Shown here: piece after piece, positions 1 to 5,237 of the stretch | How the letters are laid out: every line of letters begins with the position of its first letter | Numbering within the stretch: position 1 is the first letter of the stretch | Assembly (NCBI GenBank): GCA_006227015.1 | Contig: SBGI01000129.1 | Span: forward strand, 1-8,000 | Length of the DNA stretch: 8,000 nt | Origin: Gammaproteobacteria bacterium | Lineage (GTDB): Bacteria > Pseudomonadota > Gammaproteobacteria > Pseudomonadales > Porticoccaceae | Reading direction: 5' to 3' | The notes under the pieces: model-generated | What the model was told of the DNA's origin: nothing | Database searches by the model: none | The model's input: only the letters and a program-made list of their open reading frames with translations | Position numbers and translations under genes: made by a program

Positions 1-816
1 AGCCACATGCGCAATTCCCAGGACCAGTTTGTGATCGCTCCGGGCATCAAGGGCATGGTGATGTCGGTATTTACCCTGCCGTCCTACGACATCGTGTTCA
101 AGATCATTAAAGACAAATTCGATCCGCCCAAGGAAGTCACCCACGAAATCGTGCGCAGCAAATACACCCTGGTATCCCGTCATGACCGTATTGGCCGGAT
201 GGCTGATACCCAGGAATTCGCCAACTTTTCCTTCCCCCTCAGCCGCTTCTCCAACGAGTTGATGGAAGAATTACAGAAAGTTGCACCCTCACTGCTGCAC
301 ATCGAAGGCGACAGGCTGATCATTAAACACCTCTATACCGAACGTCGCATGACACCCCTCAACCTGTTCCTGCACAAAGCCTCAGCAGAAGACACCCGCG
401 GCGTCATGGAGGAATATGGCAACGCCATCAAGCAGCTGGCCGCCGCCAATATTTTCCCCGGCGATATGCTGCTGAAGAACTTCGGCGTCACCCGTCACAA
501 GCGGGTGGTGTTCTACGATTACGACGAAATCTGTCCGCTCACCGACTGTAATTTCCGCCGCATCCCGGAACCACAGAACGAAGAACAGGAGATGTCCTTG
601 CGCCCCTGGTACACCGTGGCAGCCAACGACGTATTCCCGGAAGAATTCCGACTGTTCTTCTCCGGCAACCCGGGGGCCAGGAAAGCCTTTGAGGAAATGC
701 ACGGAGACATCTACGATGTGAAATTCTGGTGGGCACTACAGGAACAGATTCGCAACGGCAAAATTGTCGACGTCTTCCCCTATCGACGTCGCCGGCGCTT
801 CGACCGCAATCGCTAA
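1..816 (+). CDS. aceK: Isocitrate dehydrogenase kinase/phosphatase, C-terminal half (5' end outside window)
   Basis: AceK is a bifunctional cytoplasmic enzyme that phosphorylates and dephosphorylates isocitrate dehydrogenase, switching carbon between the TCA cycle and the glyoxylate bypass. The frame is open to position 1, so about 271 of the roughly 580 residues usual for the family are visible. Diagnostic stretches are [16 protein letters not shown] with the following FKIIKD (the ATP-site lysine region), [27 protein letters not shown], and the catalytic block [13 protein letters not shown] (Asp codon 463-465, Asn codon 478-480) followed by FYDYDEI (511-531). The last two correspond to the catalytic D457/N462 and D475/D477 of the E. 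coli enzyme. The end, [13 protein letters not shown], is a few residues shorter than in E. coli. No aceA or aceB follows; the next gene is convergent. A terminator lies about 140 bp downstream. All visible active-site residues are intact. Confidence 0.97.
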   Translation, partial: SHMRNSQDQFVIAPGIKGMVMSVFTLPSYDIVFKIIKDKFDPPKEVTHEIVRSKYTLVSRHDRIGRMADTQEFANFSFPLSRFSNELMEELQKVAPSLLHIEGDRLIIKHLYTERRMTPLNLFLHKASAEDTRGVMEEYGNAIKQLAAANIFPGDMLLKNFGVTRHKRVVFYDYDEICPLTDCNFRRIPEPQNEEQEMSLRPWYTVAANDVFPEEFRLFFSGNPGARKAFEEMHGDIYDVKFWWALQEQIRNGKIVDVFPYRRRRRFDRNR

Positions 817-881
817 CCCCAGTTATTTTCCTCAGGCCATTCAATTAGTTATATGTTGGGGATATAGATCATCGCGACACC

Positions 882-907
882 CATCACTGGGGCGCAAAAC
901 ATCACTG
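882..907. repeat. Short direct repeat CATCACTG x2
   Basis: The octamer catcactg occurs at 882-889 and again at 900-907, an 18-bp period, in the 184-bp gap after aceK. The second copy also forms a 6-bp inverted repeat, atcact (901-906) with agtgat (918-923). No coding sequence or recognised site is visible in this gap apart from the terminator at 956-984. The repeat may be chance or a remnant. Confidence 0.3.
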
Positions 908-955
908 CAGGGAAATAAGTGATAGGGGACAGGATATTACCCACTATCGAGATAT

Positions 956-984
956 AAAAAACGCAGCCACTGGCTGCGTTTTTT
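956..984. terminator. Bidirectional rho-independent terminator between aceK and the convergent gene
   Basis: A perfect 8-bp stem, acgcagcc (961-968) with ggctgcgt (972-979), has a 3-nt loop. It is preceded by A residues at 956-960 and followed by T residues through 984, so the transcript ends in a U tract on either strand. It lies 139 bp after the aceK stop and 16 bp after the stop of the minus-strand gene ending at 1001, which suits a shared terminator for convergent genes. Confidence 0.88.
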
Positions 985-1000
985 AATCAGACGAATTTGC

Positions 1001-1411
1001 TCACTCCCAGAAGCGCCACCATTTGCGGCTGTGCTCCTCACGCATTTCCTGGCCCTGTTCAGAGCCCTTACCCAGTTCCTTGCGCTCCTGTTCAGACTTC
1101 ATTTCGCGCTGTTTTTCCATATCTTTTTTCATTTCCCGCTCTTCCTTCATTTCCCTGTCTTTCTTCATCTCCATATCGCGGTCACGCATGGGCTCGTGGT
1201 CATCCATATCTTTATCCATCTTGCGCTGGCGATCCTCGCGCATTTCACGGTCCATTTTCATGTCCCGGTTGTGGTCCCGGTCGTTCATCATTGGAGCATG
1301 CTCCTTCATGGCTCCTTTTCCGCCGGCGCCATCGGGCTGCTTGGCAAGCACCGTTGATGAGGCCCCGAATGCAACAACACATAGAACAACTATCGATTTA
1401 ATGATATTCAT
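1001..1411 (-). CDS. Exported methionine-rich, highly charged protein of unknown function (136 aa)
   Basis: I do not recognise this protein. A Sec signal peptide is clear: MNIIK, a hydrophobic core to about residue 17, then SSTVLA with probable cleavage after Ala23. Cys11 lies inside the core and lacks a small residue before it, so this is not a lipobox. The mature 113 residues contain 16 Met and 64 charged residues in near balance (31 Lys/Arg, 33 Asp/Glu). Repeated DREM, EREM and QREM units between about residues 54 and 104 suggest a long charged helix. The protein ends in the aromatic KWWRFWE. A strong AGGAGG at 1419-1424, 7 nt before the ATG, supports both the start and the strand. It follows the GlsB-type gene by 42 bp with no terminator between them and is probably cotranscribed. 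A periplasmic metal-binding or envelope-stress role is only inference. The opposite-strand frames here lack such support. Confidence 0.82.
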   Translation of the reverse strand: MNIIKSIVVLCVVAFGASSTVLAKQPDGAGGKGAMKEHAPMMNDRDHNRDMKMDREMREDRQRKMDKDMDDHEPMRDRDMEMKKDREMKEEREMKKDMEKQREMKSEQERKELGKGSEQGQEMREEHSRKWWRFWE

Positions 1412-1453
1412 TTTTTAACCTCCTGATGTAGAGACATTGCGATGATCACCACA

Positions 1454-1717
1454 TCACCCTGCCGAATCCTGATCCTTGATCTGCCGGTAAATGAAGAGGA
1501 TCAGAATCGCTCCAACGGTGGCCGTGGCAATGCTGCCCAGACTGAAGCCGCCCATACTCCCAAACCCGAGTATCGATCCGACCCAACCACCCACAAAGGC
1601 GCCCGCAATGCCAAGTAGCGCCGTCATAATGAAGCCGCCACCATCCTTGCCGGGCATAATCCATTTCGCCAGCATGCCTGCGATCAGGCCAAGAATAATC
1701 CACGAAAAAACACCCAT
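1454..1717 (-). CDS. GlsB/YeaQ/YmgE-family small membrane protein (87 aa)
   Basis: This is a small inner-membrane protein of the family once labelled transglycosylase-associated, whose members are often stress-induced; their molecular role is not established. It begins MGVFSWIILGLIAGMLAKW and continues IMPGKDGGG, then a Gly/Ala-rich second segment (LLGIAGAFVGGWVGSILG) and a third helix, ATVGAILILFIY, before a short polar tail. Three membrane segments and 87 residues are usual for the family. An upstream ATG at 1732 would add five residues (MKGIL), but it has no Shine-Dalgarno sequence, whereas AAGGGG lies 6 nt before the ATG at 1717. The upstream neighbour mscS ends in its own terminator, so this gene needs a promoter in the 70-bp gap. 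A -10-like TAATAT/TATAAC is present near 1736-1744, but I see no convincing -35. Confidence 0.9.
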   Translation of the reverse strand: MGVFSWIILGLIAGMLAKWIMPGKDGGGFIMTALLGIAGAFVGGWVGSILGFGSMGGFSLGSIATATVGAILILFIYRQIKDQDSAG

Positions 1718-1723
1718 AAGAAT

Positions 1724-1729
1724 CCCCTT
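1724..1729 (-). promoter_or_regulatory. Shine-Dalgarno AAGGGG that fixes the GlsB-type start
   Basis: Read on the minus strand, AAGGGG lies 6 nt before the ATG at 1717 and inside the longer open frame that begins at 1732. The 1732 ATG is preceded only by an AT-rich ATAACTAA. The internal start is therefore preferred. Confidence 0.65.
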
Positions 1730-1751
1730 CATTTAGTTATATTAGTCCAAT

Positions 1752-1774
1752 AAAAAGGCCCCTGATGGGGCCTT
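1752..1774 (-). terminator. Rho-independent terminator after mscS
   Basis: On the minus strand the stem AAGGCCCC, a 4-nt loop ATCA and GGGGCCTT are followed by further T residues through 1752. It starts 13 bp after the mscS stop codon. The long GC-rich stem and T run make it a strong candidate. It separates the yqaE-mscS unit from the GlsB-type gene. Confidence 0.85.
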
Positions 1775-1787
1775 CTCACGATAACAA

Positions 1788-2594
1788 CTAGGTATTGTCT
1801 GCCACCTTGTGCAGGTGAACATCTGTTTGCGGAAACGGAATGGAAATACCTTCCTGATCGAAACGCTTTTTAACCGCCTCGGTCAGTCCGAAGTACACAC
1901 CCCAGTAATCCGCCTTGTTTACCCAGGGACGAACCACAAAATTGACACTACTGTCCGCCAACTCTACCACTGCAATGGTCGGCGCCGGTTCTTGCAGCAC
2001 ACGCTCATCAGCACTGACCACTTCCTGGAGTACTGCTTTGGCTTTATCGATGTCATCCCCGTAGCTGATGCCCATGATCAGATCTACCCGGCGGGTTTCG
2101 TTGGCAGAGAAATTAGTAATGGTGCCACCCATTACCTGACCATTGGGAATAATGACGCGCTTGTTATCACCCGTGTTCAGCTCGGTGGTGAACACCAGAA
2201 TTTTTGATACGGCTCCGGATACGCCAGCCACCTCGACAAAATCACCTACACGGAACGGCTTGAACATCAATATCAGTACGCCGGCGGCGAAGTTTGCCAG
2301 GGACCCCTGCAGAGCCAGACCAACGGCCAAGCCTGCAGCACCGATGACGGCAATAAAGGATGCGGTTTGAATCCCCACCTGGCCCAGAGCTGCAATAACA
2401 ACAAACACCAGCAGGGCGTAGTAAACCAGTGCGGACACAAAATGCTGTATGGCAATGTCCACTTCCTTTTTGCGCAGCATGGTTTCAACAGTTTTGCTCA
2501 ACCACTTGGCTACGTATTTACCCACGATGAGGATGACAATTGCCATCAACACCTTGAAGCCGTAATACAAAATAATATTTCCTGCCGTTTCCAT
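1788..2594 (-). CDS. mscS: Small-conductance mechanosensitive ion channel MscS
   Basis: MscS forms a homoheptameric inner-membrane channel that opens under membrane tension and releases solutes during hypo-osmotic shock. This 268-residue protein has the E. coli-like architecture: TM1 about 6-28, TM2 about 52-72, and the pore helix TM3 about 78-110 containing GAAGLAVGLALQGSLANF. Leu89 and Leu93 match the pore-constriction Leu105 and Leu109 of E. coli, and Gly97 matches the kink Gly113. The cytoplasmic beta domain follows (FKPFRVGDFVEVAG, VIIPNGQVMGGTITNFS, RRVDL) and then the alpha/beta domain with NFVVRPWVN and GISIPFPQTDVHL. It lacks about 16 N-terminal residues relative to the 286-residue E. 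coli protein, which is common. AAGGAGGA lies 4 nt before the ATG. It lies 70 bp after yqaE with no clear promoter or terminator between, so the two are probably cotranscribed. Confidence 0.96.
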   Translation of the reverse strand: METAGNIILYYGFKVLMAIVILIVGKYVAKWLSKTVETMLRKKEVDIAIQHFVSALVYYALLVFVVIAALGQVGIQTASFIAVIGAAGLAVGLALQGSLANFAAGVLILMFKPFRVGDFVEVAGVSGAVSKILVFTTELNTGDNKRVIIPNGQVMGGTITNFSANETRRVDLIMGISYGDDIDKAKAVLQEVVSADERVLQEPAPTIAVVELADSSVNFVVRPWVNKADYWGVYFGLTEAVKKRFDQEGISIPFPQTDVHLHKVADNT

Positions 2595-2625
2595 TAAATC
2601 CTCCTTAGATGACTACAGCTCTTTA

Positions 2626-2647
2626 CCTGTCTCCATCGTGTGACAGG
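2626..2647. repeat. Inverted repeat CCTGTC/GACAGG in the yqaE-mscS gap
   Basis: A 6-bp inverted repeat, cctgtc (2626-2631) and gacagg (2642-2647), encloses a 10-nt loop about 30 bp before the mscS start. No T run follows on either strand, so it is unlikely to be an intrinsic terminator. It could be an mRNA hairpin or an operator, or chance. Confidence 0.35.
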
Positions 2648-2664
2648 CGCTACGGGAATAAAGC

Positions 2665-2826
2665 CTAGTTAAGCGTGACCCAGAGTGCGTGAATAATCCC
2701 AGGCACATAGAAAAACAGGCACAGGATGATATTGATGACGAGGTCCTTACCCGCACCTTTTTTCAGAAAAACTGCCAGTGGCGGCAACAGCAGGGAAGCA
2801 ATGATCAAGAGTACTTTGTTATCCAT
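2665..2826 (-). CDS. yqaE: YqaE/Pmp3-family small membrane protein (53 aa)
   Basis: Pmp3/YqaE proteins are tiny two-helix membrane proteins. In plants and yeast they are linked to salt and cold tolerance and membrane potential, and in bacteria many are stress-induced; the mechanism is unknown. The family signature is complete: LLPPLAVFLKKG after the first helix, then INIILCLFFYVPGIIHALWV in the second. The frame is open to an ATG at 2868, but the extra 14 residues (starting MKRWAIHH) are polar, are absent from the usual 50-55 residue family, and have no ribosome site. GAGGA at 2834-2838, 7 nt before the ATG at 2826, decides the start. A promoter-like site lies at 2884-2912. mscS follows on the same strand, and a joint role in osmotic or membrane stress is plausible but inferred from context. 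Confidence 0.93.
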   Translation of the reverse strand: MDNKVLLIIASLLLPPLAVFLKKGAGKDLVINIILCLFFYVPGIIHALWVTLN

Positions 2827-2833
2827 CCGTTTA

Positions 2834-2838
2834 TCCTC
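2834..2838 (-). promoter_or_regulatory. Shine-Dalgarno GAGGA that fixes the yqaE start
   Basis: On the minus strand GAGGA is followed by a 7-nt spacer and the ATG at 2826. This favours the 53-residue product over the 67-residue open frame beginning at 2868. Confidence 0.7.
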
Positions 2839-2883
2839 ACGGTTATGGTGAATGGCCCACCTTTTCAAGGCAGTTAGCTGTTC

Positions 2884-2912
2884 AATATAGTGAAAAGACT
2901 TTTTTACGTAAA
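2884..2912 (-). promoter_or_regulatory. Candidate promoter for yqaE-mscS, sigma-70 type, overlapping a palindrome
   Basis: On the minus strand TTTACG (2907-2912) and TATATT (2884-2889) are separated by exactly 17 bp, matching the -35 and -10 consensus at 4 and 5 of 6 positions. Transcription would begin near 2877 and give a leader of about 50 nt before the yqaE ATG. A perfect 10-bp palindrome, tttacgtaaa (2903-2912), covers the -35 element and could be an operator half or core. No intrinsic terminator was seen between the parC stop and this site, so read-through from parC is also possible. Confidence 0.5.
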
Positions 2913-2954
2913 CAAATTTAGGCCGTTACAGGTTGGGACTGCGCCAGGAATCTG

Positions 2955-5210
2955 TCAGTCCGCGCCAGCCACTTCCACTCGATCCACTTTCTGGAAACCC
3001 CGCGGCAACTTGTTACCTCGACGACCACGCTCCCCCCGGTAGTGCTCAAGATCTGCTGGTTTGAGGTTCAGGTAACGCTTGCCCGAATGGACCAGCAACT
3101 GCTGCGACGACGTCACCACGGCAACGCTTATCATGTACTCCTCCCTGCTCTGTACCCGCGAAGAGGGAATGTTGATAATTTTGTTACCCTTGCCCCGGGC
3201 AAGCCTGGGCAATTCATCCAGAGGGAATACCAGCATGCGCCCCTCATTGCTCACGGCCACCACCAGACAATTCTCTGTATGGGCAATACTGAGCGGTGGC
3301 AGCACGCGGCCACCCTTGGGTATGGACAGTGCATTTTTACCGGCGCGGTTTTTACTCTGCAAATCTGCCAGAGTGGCCACAAAGCCGTAACCGGCATCAG
3401 TGGCCATCAGCACAGATTGCTGATCTTCGCCCATCATGACACCGACAAAATTTGCCCCGGAAGGCGCATTGAGACGCCCTGTGACAGGCTCCCCCTGGCC
3501 GCGGGCGGAGGGCAGGCTGTGGGCGGGCAACGCGTAGGTTCGCCCGGTGGAATCCAACAGAATGGCATTCTGGTTACTGCGCCCCTTGGCCGCGCAAAGA
3601 TAGTGATCACCAGATTTATAACTCAACGCTCCAGGATCGATATCGTGGCCCTTGGCCGCCCTGATCCAGCCTTTCTCTGACAGGACAACGGTCACGGCTT
3701 CAGACACCATCAGTTCTGTTTCAGAAAATGCCCTGGCCTCTTCCCGCTCAGTCAGAGGCGATAGGCGATCGTCGCCAAAATCTTCAGCCACAGCCATCAG
3801 TTCGTTTCGCAGCAGGGTTTTTAAGCGCTTGGCCGACCCGAGAATTTTCTCCAGCTCCGCTTTTTCCGCTGCCAGTTCTTCCTGCTCGGCGCGGATACGC
3901 ACTTCTTCCAGGCGCGCCAGTTGCCGCAATTTGGTATCAAGGATGTATTCTGCCTGCACGTCGCTGAGCGCAAAACGCTGTATCAGCACGGGCTTTGGTT
4001 CATCCTCGGTACGGATGATGTGAATTACTTCATCAATATTCAGAAACGCCGTCAACAAGCCCTCGAGGAGGTGCAGGCGGTGATCCACTTTGTCCAACCG
4101 GTATTGCAAACGTCGGCGCACAGTTGCCGTGCGAAAACTGAGCCATTCACTGAGAATGGTATTGAGCGGCTTCACTTCCGGACGGCCATCAATACCGATC
4201 ATATTGAGGTTTATCCGGTAATTCTTTTCCAGGTCGGTGGTGGCAAACAGGTGATTCATCAGGCCATCAATATCGATGCGGTTGGAGCGCGGCACGATCA
4301 CCAGTCGGGTGGGGTTTTCATGATCGGACTCATCCCTCAAATCCGCCACCATCGGCAGTTTTTTGGCCTGCATCTGTGCCGCTATCTGTTCCAGCACCCG
4401 GGCGCCTGAAACCTGATACGGCAACCCGGTGACGATGATATCCCCATCTTCCCGCTGCCACACCGCGCGCATTTTCAAACTGCCTCGGCCGCTCTCATAG
4501 GTTTTCAGTATTTCGTCCCGCGACGTAATAATTTCCGCTTCCGTGGGATAATCCGGACCCTGTATGTGTTCACACAGTTGGGCTACCGTCGCCTTCGGCT
4601 CATCCAGCAGGCGCAAACAGGCACTGATCACTTCCTTCAGGTTATGGGGTGGGATATCCGTAGCCATCCCCACAGCAATCCCGGTGGTGCCGTTCAGCAG
4701 CACATGGGGGGCCCTGGCCGGCAAAATCTCCGGCTCGTCCATGGTGCCATCGAAATTGGGCTTCCAGTCGGCCGTCCCCTGACCCAGTTCTGATAACAGA
4801 ACTTCCGCAAAACGTGCCAGTTTTGACTCGGTATACCGCATGGCTGCAAAGGATTTCGGATCATCCGCCGACCCCCAGTTGCCCTGGCCATCAATTAACG
4901 GATAGCGGTAGGAAAATGGCTGGGCCATCAACACCATCGCCTCATAGGCCGCACTGTCACCGTGGGGGTGAAACTTGCCGATCACATCACCTACCGTCCG
5001 TGCAGACTTTTTGTATTTGGCTGTGGACTTCAAACCCAGCTCGCTCATGGCGTAGACAATGCGTCGCTGCACGGGCTTCAGGCCATCGCCAATATGCGGC
5101 AGGGCACGATCTAGAATCACGTACATGGAATAGTCCAGGTACGCTTTTTCCGCGTAGTTGCGAAGCGCAACCTGCTCGATGGCGGGGTTCATGGGCGTGG
5201 TTTCTGTCAT
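2955..5210 (-). CDS. parC: DNA topoisomerase IV subunit A
   Basis: ParC is the DNA-breaking subunit of topoisomerase IV (ParC2ParE2), which decatenates daughter chromosomes and relaxes supercoils. The 751 residues match the 752 of E. coli. The N-terminal breakage-reunion domain includes [14 protein letters not shown], the [13 protein letters not shown] segment and [10 protein letters not shown], whose Tyr126 is the catalytic tyrosine (Tyr120 in E. coli). Further marks are [20 protein letters not shown] and a coiled coil at about 436-465 ([20 protein letters not shown]). The C-terminal DNA-wrapping domain covers about 500-751. It lacks an intact GyrA box and has only the degenerate [14 protein letters not shown] near 725-738, which separates it from GyrA. 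Ser86 and Glu90 (E. coli Ser80 and Glu84) are the quinolone-sensitive residues. It starts 27 bp after the DUF748 gene with only a weak, distant GGA, which suggests cotranscription and perhaps coupled translation. parE is not in the window. Confidence 0.98.
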   Translation of the reverse strand: MTETTPMNPAIEQVALRNYAEKAYLDYSMYVILDRALPHIGDGLKPVQRRIVYAMSELGLKSTAKYKKSARTVGDVIGKFHPHGDSAAYEAMVLMAQPFSYRYPLIDGQGNWGSADDPKSFAAMRYTESKLARFAEVLLSELGQGTADWKPNFDGTMDEPEILPARAPHVLLNGTTGIAVGMATDIPPHNLKEVISACLRLLDEPKATVAQLCEHIQGPDYPTEAEIITSRDEILKTYESGRGSLKMRAVWQREDGDIIVTGLPYQVSGARVLEQIAAQMQAKKLPMVADLRDESDHENPTRLVIVPRSNRIDIDGLMNHLFATTDLEKNYRINLNMIGIDGRPEVKPLNTILSEWLSFRTATVRRRLQYRLDKVDHRLHLLEGLLTAFLNIDEVIHIIRTEDEPKPVLIQRFALSDVQAEYILDTKLRQLARLEEVRIRAEQEELAAEKAELEKILGSAKRLKTLLRNELMAVAEDFGDDRLSPLTEREEARAFSETELMVSEAVTVVLSEKGWIRAAKGHDIDPGALSYKSGDHYLCAAKGRSNQNAILLDSTGRTYALPAHSLPSARGQGEPVTGRLNAPSGANFVGVMMGEDQQSVLMATDAGYGFVATLADLQSKNRAGKNALSIPKGGRVLPPLSIAHTENCLVVAVSNEGRMLVFPLDELPRLARGKGNKIINIPSSRVQSREEYMISVAVVTSSQQLLVHSGKRYLNLKPADLEHYRGERGRRGNKLPRGFQKVDRVEVAGAD

Positions 5211-5237
5211 AAATCTGCTTATCCGTCTGTTGACTGT

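Noticed and set aside
382..844. Minus-strand open frames opposite aceK
   Set aside because: They overlap the conserved catalytic region of aceK and have no family resemblance; they are shadows.
997..1418. Three overlapping plus-strand open frames of 108-134 residues opposite the methionine-rich gene
   Set aside because: They arise because the charged, Met-rich minus-strand gene leaves few stops on the complement; their translations are Ser/Phe/Arg/Pro-rich, and only the minus frame has both a strong AGGAGG and a signal peptide.
1718..1732. Upstream ATG at 1732 as the GlsB-type start
   Set aside because: No Shine-Dalgarno precedes it, while AAGGGG is correctly placed before the ATG at 1717, and 87 residues fits the family better.
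2626..2647. Hairpin in the yqaE-mscS gap as a terminator
   Set aside because: The stem is only 6 bp with a 10-nt loop and no T run follows on either strand.
2827..2868. Longer yqaE product starting at 2868
   Set aside because: The additional polar 14 residues are atypical of Pmp3 proteins and lack a ribosome site; the ATG at 2826 has GAGGA at the right spacing.
3042..5212. Several plus-strand open frames (up to 212 residues) opposite parC
   Set aside because: They are complements of a fully conserved parC reading frame and show no recognisable domains or ribosome sites.
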